64,000 nt of DNA, taken from Alteromonas sp. M12 (GTDB lineage: Bacteria > Pseudomonadota > Gammaproteobacteria > Enterobacterales > Alteromonadaceae). The notes under the pieces were generated by a model. That model did not search any database, was not told where the DNA came from, and saw nothing but the letters and a program-made list of their open reading frames with translations. The translations under genes were made by a program, and so were the position numbers. Location of the stretch: positions 4,836,001 through 4,900,000 of the forward strand of contig NZ_CP144164.1 of NCBI RefSeq assembly GCF_037478005.1, given 5' to 3'. The first letter of the stretch is position 1. Every line of letters begins with the position of its first letter. This document shows, piece by piece, positions 1 to 9,740 of this stretch.

Positions 1-774
1 AAGTTATCCCCCTACAGTGAACTGGTTAGCTTACCAGACAAAAACGGCCATGAAATTGTAGAGCAAACCCTGAAACTAGGGAAAATGAATGTATCTGAAG
101 ATAGTTTTGGCAAGATTATTTCGTTAGAGCAGCGCAATGCCGTTACCTTAACTTACTATCGCAATAATATTTTGCACCTGTTCGCCATTCCTGGATTAAT
201 TGCCGCTATCGTTTTTGCGCACAATGGAATCGAAAAAACTAAGCTGCTTGATCTGATTATGCGTTTGTATCCAATGCTACAACGTGAATGGTTTCTTTAC
301 ATGTCTCCTGAGCAAGCACAGGAATACGTGGAAGGTCTGATTGAAAGCATGTTGGAAATGGGCATGATAGTCACCGTCGGAGGTAATTTGGCGCCTGCAC
401 ATCCAACAGCGCAGTCTTTTTATTCGCTGTGGTTGCTAAATCGCTGCGTGCAAGAAACCTTGCAGCGTTATGCGCTAGTGTTATCTTTGTTAGCCAAAGA
501 AAAGAAAATGAGTCGTGCCGCATTAGAACGTCAAAGTGCTAAATTTGCAGAACGATTAGCCGCACTCCATGGTATTAGTTCACCTGAATTTTTCGATAAA
601 AACGTGTTAGCAACCTTTGTTAATGCACTTAAGGAAAATCAACTTTTAGCAGATAGCGAAGATGGGCAATTGCAACATTCAGAAACCAGTGAAAAATTGC
701 GTCAAGATATCATTGCTTTGATTGCGCCAGAGATCGCTCAACGTCTAGAGAAGCTCTACGCATTGCAAAACTAA
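1..774 (+). CDS. plsB: Glycerol-3-phosphate acyltransferase PlsB, C-terminal part (5' end outside window)
   Basis: The frame is open from base 1 to the TAA at 774 and gives 257 residues. An internal ATG lies at 85, but coding clearly continues upstream of it. The sequence resembles the C-terminal helical part of proteobacterial PlsB (about 800 residues in E. coli). PlsB makes the first acyl transfer to sn-glycerol 3-phosphate at the inner membrane. The catalytic HX4D motif would lie upstream of the window and cannot be checked. The gene faces ilvA and shares a terminator with it. The family call rests on recognising the C-terminal part only. Confidence 0.85.
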   Translation, partial: KLSPYSELVSLPDKNGHEIVEQTLKLGKMNVSEDSFGKIISLEQRNAVTLTYYRNNILHLFAIPGLIAAIVFAHNGIEKTKLLDLIMRLYPMLQREWFLYMSPEQAQEYVEGLIESMLEMGMIVTVGGNLAPAHPTAQSFYSLWLLNRCVQETLQRYALVLSLLAKEKKMSRAALERQSAKFAERLAALHGISSPEFFDKNVLATFVNALKENQLLADSEDGQLQHSETSEKLRQDIIALIAPEIAQRLEKLYALQN

Positions 775-791
775 TATGCTAGGCAACAAAT

Positions 792-825
792 AATAAAGGC
801 TCCTACTTAGGAGCCTTTATTTTAT
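792..825. terminator. Bidirectional rho-independent terminator between plsB and ilvA
   Basis: A perfect inverted repeat (AAAGGCTCC at 795-803 with GGAGCCTTT at 810-818) has A-rich sequence on the left and T-rich sequence on the right. It can therefore end both the plsB transcript and the convergent ilvDA transcript. Confidence 0.85.
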
Positions 826-836
826 ACCAAGCGCAA

Positions 837-2378
837 TTACTTGCCTAAATCGGATAAAAAGAACTGATAAGCTGGATTACTTGTCTGTTCATTATATTGG
901 TAGCCAAGTTTATCTAAATGCTGGTCAAAATCCGCTCTGGCGCCTTCGGGTAAATCAAAGCCCGCAAGCACTAAACCTTCCGCTGCACCATGATTCCGAT
1001 AATGAAACAAGGTAATATTCCATGACTCTCCAAGGGTATTCAAAAATTTCATCAATGCCCCTGGATATTCTGGAAACTCAAATGAGAAAATATGCTCATT
1101 GAGTAACGTGGGAGGACGGCCGCCTACCATGTAACGCACATGTAACTTTGCCATTTCATTTTCAGACAAATCAAAACATTGATAACCACTATCTGTAAGC
1201 AGCTTTTCTAATTGATGATACTCTTCCCGTCCAAAGCGCAATTTTATCCCAACGAATATATGTGCTTCTCCATCACTGGAATAACGGTAGTTAAACTCGG
1301 TAATAGTTCTGCCACCTAGCAACTCACAAAAACGTTTGAACTCACCTTTTTGTTCAGGGATTCTAACCGCAAAAACAGCTTCTTTTTGTTCGCCCAGTTC
1401 ACATCGCTCAGACACATATCGCAAGGTATGAAAATTGATATTAGCGCCACACAATATGCCACCAATTTTTTTACCGGAAATTGAATGTTGAGAGAGATAC
1501 TTTCGAATACCAGCCACAGATAACGCACCTGCTGGTTCAGCTATTACCCGAGTATCATCAAAAATGTCTTTGATTGCGGCACAAATTTCATCCGTATTGA
1601 CAGTGATAACTTCATCAACAAATTGTTGGCATAATCGGAACGGTTCTGTACCTATGGTCTTCACTGCCACGCCATCAGCAAAAATACCCACCGATGGCAA
1701 CGCCACAGGTTCACCAGCTTGCAAAGCAGCCTGTAAACATGCAGATTCATCAGATTCTACCGCAATGATTTTCAAATCAGGTCGTAATTGCTTGAGGTAA
1801 ACACTGATACCCGCAGCCAAACCTCCACCACCGACAGCAATGAATAGCATATCCAAGTCAGGTAACTGCTCAAGTAGTTCTCTACCAATGGTTCCTTGAC
1901 CAACAATCACGTCTTCATCATCAAAAGGCGCAACCATAGTGTAACCATTGACTTCAGATAGGCGCAGCGCTTCGGCTTTTGCCTCATCGAAGCTGGTGCC
2001 ATGCAACACAACGTGTGCATACTCACCACCAAAACGTCTAACCGCATCCACTTTAATATCTGGTGTGGTTTCCGGCATAACTATTGTGGCTTGTATTTTT
2101 TTGATCTTGGCAGAATAAGCCACACCTTGAGCATGATTTCCTGCAGACGCAGCCACTACGCCGGCCTGCAATTGCTGCTGAGTCAAACAAGATAATTTAT
2201 TGTAAGCACCGCGCAGCTTAAACGACTTCACCGGTTGTTGATCTTCACGCTTCAAGTAAATTTCATTACCTAAAGCAGTAGATAAACTGGTTAACCGATT
2301 CAGTTCGCTATTCACTGCCACGTCATACACCGGTGACAGTAGAATACGCTTCAAATAATCATTAGCAGATAAACTCAT
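837..2378 (-). CDS. ilvA: L-threonine ammonia-lyase (biosynthetic threonine deaminase)
   Basis: 513 residues, as in E. coli IlvA (514). The enzyme converts threonine to 2-oxobutanoate, the committed step to isoleucine. The PLP lysine is in SFKLRGAYN (Lys54) and the phosphate loop is VGGGGLAAG. The last ~180 residues form two ACT-like regulatory domains, expected to sense isoleucine and valine. The ATG directly abuts the ilvD stop codon (2379), so the gene is co-transcribed with ilvD and falls under the same leader control. Confidence 0.96.
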   Translation of the reverse strand: MSLSANDYLKRILLSPVYDVAVNSELNRLTSLSTALGNEIYLKREDQQPVKSFKLRGAYNKLSCLTQQQLQAGVVAASAGNHAQGVAYSAKIKKIQATIVMPETTPDIKVDAVRRFGGEYAHVVLHGTSFDEAKAEALRLSEVNGYTMVAPFDDEDVIVGQGTIGRELLEQLPDLDMLFIAVGGGGLAAGISVYLKQLRPDLKIIAVESDESACLQAALQAGEPVALPSVGIFADGVAVKTIGTEPFRLCQQFVDEVITVNTDEICAAIKDIFDDTRVIAEPAGALSVAGIRKYLSQHSISGKKIGGILCGANINFHTLRYVSERCELGEQKEAVFAVRIPEQKGEFKRFCELLGGRTITEFNYRYSSDGEAHIFVGIKLRFGREEYHQLEKLLTDSGYQCFDLSENEMAKLHVRYMVGGRPPTLLNEHIFSFEFPEYPGALMKFLNTLGESWNITLFHYRNHGAAEGLVLAGFDLPEGARADFDQHLDKLGYQYNEQTSNPAYQFFLSDLGK

Positions 2379-4226
2379 TTAATCTTCCAATTTTGAAGCA
2401 TCACGTACTCCGCCTTTATCGGCACTGGTGGCTAACAAGGCATACGCTTTAAGTGCCAATGAAACCTTGCGTTGACGGGTTGCCGGCTTCCATGGTTTAG
2501 CACTGTTATTCATGTTATCACGGCGAGTTTGCAATTCAGCGTCACTGATATCTACGCCAATTTTGCGTGCAGGGATATCAATGATGATAGTGTCACCTTC
2601 TTCAACCAACCCTATACCACCGCCACTTGCTGCTTCTGGAGCACAGTGACCAATAGATAAACCTGAAGTACCACCAGAGAAACGGCCATCAGTGATTAGC
2701 GCACAAGATTTACCTAGGCCTTTAGCTTTAAGATAAGTGGTTGGGTACAACATCTCTTGCATCCCTGGACCACCTTTAGGACCTTCGTAACGAATAATCA
2801 CAACGTCACCGGCAACTACCTTATCACCCAAAATAGCAGCAACCGCATCATCTTGGCTTTCAAAAATACGCGCACGACCAGTAAATTTATGAATCGACTC
2901 ATCGACACCTGCGGTTTTTACAATACAACCATCTTCTGCAATATTGCCGAATAAAACCGCTAAGCCACCTTCCTCACTGAAAGCATGCTCACGATTACGA
3001 ATACAGCCGTCTTCGCGATCTGTGTCGGCGGTAGGCCAACGACAATCTTGGCTAAAAGCTTTTGTTGTGCGGATACCAGCAGGGCCTGCTTTATAAAACT
3101 CGATCGCCTTTTCGTTGGCCGGATTTGTAATATCCCACTCAGCGATAACTTCACCAATAGATTTGCCCAACACATGAGGACAGTCATCATGCAATAAACC
3201 AGCGCGGTTTATTTCAGCTAAAATTCCCAATACGCCACCGGCACGGTGAACATCTTCCATATGGTATTTAGGTGTAGATGGTGCCACTTTACATAAATGT
3301 GGAACTTTACGAGATAGGCGATCGATGTCATCTAGGGTAAATGGAATCTCACCTTCTACCGCGGCTGCCAACAAATGCAAAATGGTATTGGTTGAACCGC
3401 CCATGGCGATATCCAAACTCATGGCGTTTTCAAACGCTTTAAAATTAGCAATATTGCGAGGCAAAACAGACTCGTCATCTTCTTTGTAGTAACGACGACA
3501 AAGCTCAACAATTTGTCTTCCAGCTTGTTTGAATAAACCTTCTCGGTCCGCGTGCGTTGCTAACATAGAGCCATTGCCTGGCAACGACAAACCTAAGGCT
3601 TCGGTCAAACAGTTCATCGAATTCGCCGTGAACATACCTGAACATGAGCCACAAGTAGGACAAGCTGAACGCTCCACTTCGTCACTTTCGTCATCAGTTA
3701 CATTGTCATCCACACCGGCGACCATGGCGTCTACCAAGTCCAATTTGATAAGTTGATCTGAAAGCTTGGTTTTGCCGGCTTCCATCGGTCCGCCTGAGAC
3801 AAAGATTACCGGTATATTTAAGCGCATCGACGCCATCAACATTCCTGGGGTGATTTTGTCACAATTAGAAATACACACTATGGCATCGGCACAATGGGCA
3901 TTGACCATATACTCTACCGAATCAGCGATGATTTCTCGCGACGGCAAGCTGTATAGCATCCCGCTATGACCCATGGCGATACCGTCATCTACGGCGATAG
4001 TATTAAATTCTTTAGCAACACCACCGGCTTCTTCGATGCTACGAGCAACCAATTGGCCCATATCTTTTAAATGCACATGTCCCGGAACGAACTGAGTAAA
4101 TGAGTTAGAAACGGCAATAATGGGTTTGTGAAAATCGCCATCTTTCATGCCAGTGGCACGCCACAAAGCTCTGGCTCCGGCCATATTGCGACCTTGAGTG
4201 GTTGTGGATGAACGTAACTTTGGCAT
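2379..4226 (-). CDS. ilvD: Dihydroxy-acid dehydratase
   Basis: 615 residues, family length. The enzyme dehydrates 2,3-dihydroxy acids to the 2-oxo acid precursors of valine and isoleucine. Iron-sulfur ligand motifs are present: CISNCDK near residue 125 and [11 protein letters not shown] near residue 195. The gene is first in an ilvD-ilvA operon with no spacing before ilvA. An untranslated leader of about 200 nt carries an attenuator. ilvGM and ilvE are not next to it, unlike the E. coli ilvGMEDA operon. Confidence 0.97.
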   Translation of the reverse strand: MPKLRSSTTTQGRNMAGARALWRATGMKDGDFHKPIIAVSNSFTQFVPGHVHLKDMGQLVARSIEEAGGVAKEFNTIAVDDGIAMGHSGMLYSLPSREIIADSVEYMVNAHCADAIVCISNCDKITPGMLMASMRLNIPVIFVSGGPMEAGKTKLSDQLIKLDLVDAMVAGVDDNVTDDESDEVERSACPTCGSCSGMFTANSMNCLTEALGLSLPGNGSMLATHADREGLFKQAGRQIVELCRRYYKEDDESVLPRNIANFKAFENAMSLDIAMGGSTNTILHLLAAAVEGEIPFTLDDIDRLSRKVPHLCKVAPSTPKYHMEDVHRAGGVLGILAEINRAGLLHDDCPHVLGKSIGEVIAEWDITNPANEKAIEFYKAGPAGIRTTKAFSQDCRWPTADTDREDGCIRNREHAFSEEGGLAVLFGNIAEDGCIVKTAGVDESIHKFTGRARIFESQDDAVAAILGDKVVAGDVVIIRYEGPKGGPGMQEMLYPTTYLKAKGLGKSCALITDGRFSGGTSGLSIGHCAPEAASGGGIGLVEEGDTIIIDIPARKIGVDISDAELQTRRDNMNNSAKPWKPATRQRKVSLALKAYALLATSADKGGVRDASKLED

Positions 4227-4290
4227 GGTAAAACCCTCTAAATTAAAATCATTTCGACTAATTAAATATGTTTTTGTTTAAGCCTTTAAA

Positions 4291-4324
4291 AACAAAAACC
4301 CCCGCGTTTGATTGCGAGGGTTTT
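4291..4324 (-). terminator. Attenuator terminator of the ilvDA leader
   Basis: Read on the minus strand, CCCTCGC (4320-4314) pairs with GCGGGGG (4305-4299) with one mismatch, followed by a T-run (4298-4291 region). It stands about 65 nt ahead of ilvD and just after a short leader ORF. That is the position of an attenuator and not of an end-of-operon terminator. Confidence 0.8.
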
Positions 4325-4343
4325 GGCAAAACTAAGAATACAC

Positions 4344-4424
4344 CTACCCTCGCTGGGGCAACCCCCACGCGTCAATAATCACAATCAACACTTGCTCGAT
4401 AGTTGTATAAAACATGGTATTCAT
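4344..4424 (-). CDS. ilvL: ilv operon leader peptide (26 aa)
   Basis: An ATG at 4424 opens 26 codons ending at TAG 4344. Residues 12-17 read V-L-I-V-I-I, a run of the three branched-chain amino acids made by the pathway; T8 and I9 precede it. The run lies 10 nt ahead of a hairpin (TGGGG/CCCCA, 4367-4354). That hairpin competes with an antiterminator in which GCGAGGGT (4353-4346) pairs with ACCCTCGC (4321-4314). This is the classic arrangement for translation-controlled attenuation. No strong Shine-Dalgarno sequence is visible before the ATG, and an in-frame ATG at 4415 is an alternative start. Confidence 0.75.
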   Translation of the reverse strand: MNTMFYTTIEQVLIVIIDAWGLPQRG

Positions 4425-4660
4425 ATTAATAAGATCGTCACTGTTGTATAGAAATATCATGTAACCCCCCGCAGAATCAAGTTTTCAAAGGGTATATATT
4501 ATTCTTTAGGCGTCGATTAATCGTTGTAAATGAAAATATTGTGATTAAACCAGCCAAGCATTTCAAAACTAGACTATAAACTGGACCTCGCTTTCTGGCA
4601 CTTAGTAAAAACTTTCTCTAGTTTAATAACATAAGTTAGGCAGTACGTAGGGAAATGTAA

Positions 4661-6172
4661 ATGTCATTAGCCGTTGTATACTCTCGGGCATCAGTGGGCA
4701 TAGACGCGCCACTGGTAAGTATTGAGGTGCATCTAGCCAATGGTTTGCCAGCATTTAACTTGGTAGGATTAGCAGATGCTGCGGTACGGGAATCTAAAGA
4801 GCGGGTAAGAAGTGCGTTACTCAATTCAGGTTTTGAATTTCCTGCTAAACGAATAACAATAAACTTAGCGCCAGCCGATTTACCCAAGGACGGCGGGCGT
4901 TTCGATATCCCCATCGCGATCGGCATTATCGCTGCCAGCGGCTTGATTGCAATTGAACACTTAGAACATTTTGAGTTTGCAGGGGAGCTAGCGCTGACAG
5001 GAGACATTCGCCCTATCTCAGGCGCACTGCCGTTTAACTATGCCTGCCATAATGCTAAACGAACAGCTATTTTACCCACCGAAAATGCATCAGAAGCATG
5101 CTTAATTCAACATAGTAAAGTTTTAGCTTTTAACACCTTATCGCAACTGTATCTGCATTTATCTGGTCGCCAAACCGTGTCCTTACAACAACCACAAACC
5201 ACCGCTAACACGCAGCAGTATGATTTTGATATGGCAGATATTAAGGGCCAACAGTTGGCTAAGCGCGGATTAGAAATTGCCGCAGCTGGAAGTCATAACA
5301 TCCTTTTTGTAGGGCCGCCAGGCACTGGCAAAACCATGCTAGCCCAACGTTTACTGACAATTTTGCCGGAAATGTCACAACAACAAGCTTTAGAAACTGC
5401 CACCGTCTATTCCATAAGTGGTCACGAAGTTGACCCTAAAACTTGGCGATTGCGTAAATTTCGACAGCCTCACCATACGTCTTCGGCAATTGCCCTTGTA
5501 GGTGGAGGCGGCAACCCTAAGCCCGGTGAAATTAGCCTAGCCCATAATGGTGTGCTGTTCTTAGATGAGCTGCCTGAGTACGAGCGCCGCGTATTAGATG
5601 TGCTTCGCCAACCGATAGAATCTGGGTTTGTTTCCATTTCTCGCGCGTCAAAACAAGTAAAGTATCCAGCTCAATTTCAACTGGTAGCAGCGATGAATCC
5701 CAGTCCAACTGGCAGTTTACGGGATGGAAGAAGCACTTCAGAACAAGTATTGAAGTACATTAATCGAATTTCTGGTCCGTTTTTAGACCGTATTGATTTG
5801 CAAGTTGATGTACCAAAATTAGCCAACAATGAGTTGTATTCTTGCGCTCAAAACACCGCTGAGAGCAGCGCTGAAATCAAAACCCGTGTACTTCATGCCA
5901 GGCAACAGCAAATGGAACGAGCTGGCAAGTGTAATGCTCAGTTAACGAATAATGAAATGGACATTCACTGCTCACTACAACATGAAGACCGTTTATTTTT
6001 GCAATCTGCAGTGGAACAATTAGGTTTATCGATGCGCGCGTTTCACCGAGTTATTAAAGTTGCACGCACTATTGCAGATTTAGCTTTAGAGCCGCAAATT
6101 ACTCGAACTCATTTAGCAGAAGCCCTTGGCTATAGGGCGCTAGACAATATCATCAACGAATTGCGCTACTGA
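4661..6172 (+). CDS. comM: ComM/YifB-family AAA+ ATPase (Mg-chelatase-like)
   Basis: 503 residues, close to E. coli YifB (506). An N-terminal Lon-protease-like domain is followed by an AAA+ Mg-chelatase-type domain: Walker A GPPGTGKT at 218-225, Walker B-like LFLDELPE near residue 300. It ends with the C-terminal ComM domain. In Vibrio and Haemophilus, ComM is a hexameric helicase that promotes branch migration during natural transformation. The 3' end overlaps the convergent ilvY gene by 7 nt. Confidence 0.93.
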   Translation: MSLAVVYSRASVGIDAPLVSIEVHLANGLPAFNLVGLADAAVRESKERVRSALLNSGFEFPAKRITINLAPADLPKDGGRFDIPIAIGIIAASGLIAIEHLEHFEFAGELALTGDIRPISGALPFNYACHNAKRTAILPTENASEACLIQHSKVLAFNTLSQLYLHLSGRQTVSLQQPQTTANTQQYDFDMADIKGQQLAKRGLEIAAAGSHNILFVGPPGTGKTMLAQRLLTILPEMSQQQALETATVYSISGHEVDPKTWRLRKFRQPHHTSSAIALVGGGGNPKPGEISLAHNGVLFLDELPEYERRVLDVLRQPIESGFVSISRASKQVKYPAQFQLVAAMNPSPTGSLRDGRSTSEQVLKYINRISGPFLDRIDLQVDVPKLANNELYSCAQNTAESSAEIKTRVLHARQQQMERAGKCNAQLTNNEMDIHCSLQHEDRLFLQSAVEQLGLSMRAFHRVIKVARTIADLALEPQITRTHLAEALGYRALDNIINELRY

Positions 6173-7032
6173 AACTCTGGTTGATTAAAGAACTCTTCAA
6201 TTAAGGTTTCCGATTGCCGTGACTTTAAACAACATAGTCCAAGTTGATAGGGTTCGATATTGTTAATTTTTATGCGATTAACACGCCGACTCGCTAAGGA
6301 ATTATCAAGGACCACTTGCGGTACAATGCCCAACCCACAACCCAGCCCAACCATACTAACTATCGCTTCATTGCCACCGACAGTACCATACACTTTAGGT
6401 CGAATACCCATTTCCGAAAACCAATGATGAACAATACGCTTTGAAGGTCCACCTTCAGGTAAAACAACTTTGTGATCACGCCAGTCCACCTGTTCGAGAC
6501 TGGTGATTTGCGAATCTTTAGGGGAAATTAACAGCAGCGGAATAGTATCTATAGGTTGAAACTTGATATCTTTAGGCATGTCAGGTGCAAAAATCGCAAT
6601 GGCTACATCCACTTCTTTATTGGCGACTTTTGAAACGGATAACCATGGATCCCCAGTAGTCAGCTGTACTTCGACTTGCGGATGTTTCTGTCTAAAAACA
6701 TTTAAAATAGTGGGCAAATGACTTTGGCTAGCCGTGACTGAGCAATATAGCTTGATTTCACCGGTTAACATAGGGTTGAGCATATCAAGATCGGCTTTCA
6801 AACTATGCCAATTCGATAACACCTCCTGACTAAATGCCAACATTTTCTCTCCAGCCAGAGTCATTTTTACCTTTCGGTTATCCCGTAAAAACAGTTCCGC
6901 GCCACACTCTTCTTCTAAGCGCTGGATTGCCCTGCTCAGGGTCGATGGACTGACGAATAGCGCATTAGCGGTTTTACCAAAATGTAAACTCTGAGCGAGA
7001 TGCTGGAATAATTGTAAAGAGCGAAAATCCAT
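6166..7032 (-). CDS. ilvY: LysR-type transcriptional activator of ilvC
   Basis: 288 residues: N-terminal winged helix-turn-helix (residues ~1-60) and a LysR substrate-binding domain. It is divergent from ilvC with a 183-bp intergenic region, the conserved ilvY-ilvC arrangement. In E. coli, IlvY activates ilvC in response to acetolactate/acetohydroxybutyrate and represses itself. An inverted-repeat operator candidate lies 14 bp upstream of its start. Confidence 0.93.
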   Translation of the reverse strand: MDFRSLQLFQHLAQSLHFGKTANALFVSPSTLSRAIQRLEEECGAELFLRDNRKVKMTLAGEKMLAFSQEVLSNWHSLKADLDMLNPMLTGEIKLYCSVTASQSHLPTILNVFRQKHPQVEVQLTTGDPWLSVSKVANKEVDVAIAIFAPDMPKDIKFQPIDTIPLLLISPKDSQITSLEQVDWRDHKVVLPEGGPSKRIVHHWFSEMGIRPKVYGTVGGNEAIVSMVGLGCGLGIVPQVVLDNSLASRRVNRIKINNIEPYQLGLCCLKSRQSETLIEEFFNQPEFQ

Positions 7033-7045
7033 AACGTTTCATTTT

Positions 7046-7065
7046 TTGCAACACTGTATTGCGAA
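7046..7065. promoter_or_regulatory. Candidate IlvY operator (LysR-type inverted repeat)
   Basis: GCAA-N7-TTGC (7048-7062) inside TTGCAA...TTGCGAA has the half-site and spacing of a LysR-family box. It lies 14 bp upstream of ilvY, where a bound regulator would repress its own gene. Assignment is by position and pattern only. Confidence 0.45.
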
Positions 7066-7080
7066 TATATCATTTTATTC

Positions 7081-7107
7081 AACAGAGCGTAAGCAGTAGA
7101 CTCTGTT
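7081..7107. promoter_or_regulatory. Second inverted repeat in the ilvY-ilvC intergenic region
   Basis: Perfect 7-bp inverted repeat AACAGAG (7081-7087) / CTCTGTT (7101-7107) with a 13-nt spacer. It is 109 bp ahead of ilvC and 49 bp from ilvY, so it could be a further regulator-binding site or a hairpin in the ilvY 5' leader. Confidence 0.3.
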
Positions 7108-7215
7108 CATCACAAGTCGTCACTGACTCGATAGAAGAATTAAACACATATTTCCGTTCACTAATTATCAACGGTAATGAATATTTTTATAAGTTGAAAA
7201 GACAGTAGGTACACA

Positions 7216-8700
7216 ATGGCAAATTACTTCAATACATTATCTCTGCGTCAGCAGTTAGACCAATTAGGTCGTTGTAGATTCATGCAAAAAAGTGAGTTTG
7301 CTTCAGGTTGCGACGCGCTTAAAGGACAAAAAATTGTCATCGTTGGATGTGGTGCTCAAGGTTTAAACCAAGGTTTGAACATGCGTGATTCTGGTTTGAA
7401 CATATCTTATGCATTGCGTCAGGCTGCAATTGATGAAAAACGTGATTCATACCAACGCGCTACCAGTAATGGTTTTGAAGTGGGTACTTATCAGCAATTG
7501 ATCCCAGAAGCAGATGTTGTTTACAACCTAACACCTGATAAACAGCATTCAAGTGTTGTTGAAGCTGTTATGCCACTTATGAAGGATGGCGCAACACTCG
7601 GTTACTCTCACGGATTCAATATTGTTGAAGAAGGTCAACAAATCCGCTCTGATATTACAGTGGTAATGTGTGCACCTAAATGTCCGGGTACTGAGGTACG
7701 TGAAGAATATAAGCGTGGTTTTGGTGTACCAACACTGATTGCTGTGCATCCTGAGAACGACCCTCAAAACAAAGGCTGGGATATCGCCAAAGCATTAGCT
7801 TCTGCTACAGGTGGAGATCGTGCCGGTGTTCTAGAATCATCTTTTGTTGCCGAAGTTAAATCTGACCTAATGGGTGAGCAAACAATTTTGTGTGGAATGC
7901 AGCAAACAGCTGCGATTCTTGCCTATGAAAAAATGACTGCCGACGGTATGGATCCAGCCTACGCTGGTGCACTAATTCAATTCGGATTAGAAACCATTAC
8001 CGAAGCACTTAAGATTGGTGGTGTAACCAATATGATGGATCGCTTAAGCAATCCAGCTAAGTTGAAAGCATTTGAGTTATCAAATCAATTAACTGCAATG
8101 TTACGTCCACTTTTCGAGAAGCACCAAGATGACATCATCAGTGGAGAGTTCTCCAAAACGATGATGGAAGATTGGGCAAATGGAGACGCAAATCTTCTTA
8201 AATGGCGCGAAGAAACGGGCCAGAGTGCGTTCGAGAATGCACCTGAGTACTCAGGAAAGATTGATGAGCAAACTTTCTTTGATAAAGGCATCTTTATAGT
8301 TGCCATGATCAAATCAGGCGTTGAACTAGCATTTGATGTAATGGTCGAAGCAGGAATACTACCTGAATCAGCTTATTATGAGTCGTTACATGAAACACCG
8401 CTTATCTCAAATACAATTGCTCGTAAGCGCTTGTATGAAATGAACGTAGTTATTTCCGATACAGCTGAATACGGCAACTATTTGTTCGCCAATGCTGCAG
8501 TTCCACTATTGCGTGAAAAATTGATGTCAACTATCTCATCAGAGTTAGTCGGTAAAGGTCTAAGTAACACTTCAAATAGTGTCGACAACAAAGCATTAGT
8601 TGAAGCAAACAAAGCTATTCGTTCAAGTGGAGTTGAAGCCATAGGTGAGACTTTACGTGGATATATGACAGATATGAAAGCAATTGTTGATGTTGCCTAA
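7216..8700 (+). CDS. ilvC: Ketol-acid reductoisomerase (class II, NADP+)
   Basis: 494 residues, the long class II form found in enterics (E. coli 491). The enzyme isomerises and reduces acetolactate and acetohydroxybutyrate, the second common step to valine and isoleucine. The Rossmann nucleotide loop GCGAQG is at 44-49, followed by the long cofactor-binding stretch. Two C-terminal knotted helical domains are present, as expected for class II. Divergent from ilvY. An AGTAGGT-type ribosome site precedes the ATG. Confidence 0.97.
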   Translation: MANYFNTLSLRQQLDQLGRCRFMQKSEFASGCDALKGQKIVIVGCGAQGLNQGLNMRDSGLNISYALRQAAIDEKRDSYQRATSNGFEVGTYQQLIPEADVVYNLTPDKQHSSVVEAVMPLMKDGATLGYSHGFNIVEEGQQIRSDITVVMCAPKCPGTEVREEYKRGFGVPTLIAVHPENDPQNKGWDIAKALASATGGDRAGVLESSFVAEVKSDLMGEQTILCGMQQTAAILAYEKMTADGMDPAYAGALIQFGLETITEALKIGGVTNMMDRLSNPAKLKAFELSNQLTAMLRPLFEKHQDDIISGEFSKTMMEDWANGDANLLKWREETGQSAFENAPEYSGKIDEQTFFDKGIFIVAMIKSGVELAFDVMVEAGILPESAYYESLHETPLISNTIARKRLYEMNVVISDTAEYGNYLFANAAVPLLREKLMSTISSELVGKGLSNTSNSVDNKALVEANKAIRSSGVEAIGETLRGYMTDMKAIVDVA

Positions 8701-8754
8701 TTCATAGTGTCATGACAGTACCAGTTTCTGTCGTTAGGTGCTTAAAACTAAGCC

Positions 8755-8786
8755 CTTTTTGCCCGGTCATTTGACCGGGCTTTTTC
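8755..8786 (+). terminator. Rho-independent terminator of ilvC
   Basis: GCCCGGTCA (8761-8769) pairs with TGACCGGGC (8772-8780), followed by TTTTT. It lies 60 bp after the ilvC stop codon. Confidence 0.93.
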
Positions 8787-9351
8787 TATTTTGAAGAGTC
8801 GATAAGCTTAGTGTGAGTAATTACCTACTACTGATTAAGAATGTATATAATTTAAAAATATGTGATTTCTTTGTTTTATACTTGATGATATTTTAATCTA
8901 TCGTAATAATGTGAGAAAATTATTATCCTTAAATATTTAAGAATTGTTTTGAACAATAAAAAATCCAGTTTTTTTGGCAAAAATAGTGAAATTAGGCTGG
9001 AAAAGTAACTAAAAGTCGTATTAACTCTACGTCTTGATCAAAAAGATCGAACTTCTTTTAGCAATAAAAGCAGATAATAATAAATAGTCGCTAAAGCGAT
9101 ACAATAATAAAAACTAAAGTTAAAATATTTAATTTATTGATTTACATAAAATAAGCCGTAATTTGTAACCTTAAGTTGAATCATAAATTGATTCGAAGAC
9201 ACTTTTTAGTCTCTGATCAGAAACAAAATATTTAATTGAATTTTCCCGAGGCGTTATATATCGGGCTTTTAATCATTGGCCTTTTTTTTGCATTTGATGC
9301 AGGAAAATAGCGGTATCATAATAATAAAACATGTTCTAAGTGGAGAGCACT
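8787..9351. other. AT-rich intergenic region, no gene seen
   Basis: 565 bp of strongly AT-rich sequence without a convincing ORF. A weak CCCGA/TCGGG hairpin followed by CTTTT (9244-9270) could be the 3' end of a small RNA or of an unseen short transcript. The last 40 bp should hold the promoter of the next gene. Nothing else was identified. Confidence 0.4.
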
Positions 9352-9684
9352 ATGAATTCATCAATATCAAGATTCACTCAAATGGGCGACTGGATCTTCG
9401 AAGTGAAAATGGTTAGAGCACTTCGCGTAAAAAAGTATGGAGAGCCTTACACTGCTTTAGCGACATTGACAGCGAATGGGGAGTCAATGTACATAGATAG
9501 TCAACTTACCCGAGAGAATGATGACTTTTCCCGAAAAGACTTTCTAACATTTTATAAATTCTGCCAAGCCTTAGAAATGAAAAATGTAATTTATGATAAA
9601 GTCAAAAACGGCGTAAGACATCCTCGAGTCGTAGATATAGTCGAAAACGTCAAACCCTCTCCAATAGTGCGTCTAGTCAAATAA
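9352..9684 (+). CDS. Conserved-type hypothetical protein (110 aa)
   Basis: An ATG at 9352 follows a GGAGAG ribosome site at 9342-9347 with good spacing. A GTG at 9340 is in frame but overlaps that site, so the ATG is preferred. The protein is basic and soluble, with no signal peptide or membrane helix. No family was recognised. It stands alone between an AT-rich gap and a convergent transporter gene. Confidence 0.6.
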   Translation: MNSSISRFTQMGDWIFEVKMVRALRVKKYGEPYTALATLTANGESMYIDSQLTRENDDFSRKDFLTFYKFCQALEMKNVIYDKVKNGVRHPRVVDIVENVKPSPIVRLVK

Positions 9685-9740
9685 TTCCAACCTATCAAAA
9701 GTAACAAAATAGAAAACAGTTAGATTGAATGTAGCATTAT

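Noticed and set aside
4636..5007. 123-codon minus-strand ORF
   Set aside because: Antisense shadow of the comM N-terminal domain, with no ribosome site or family features.
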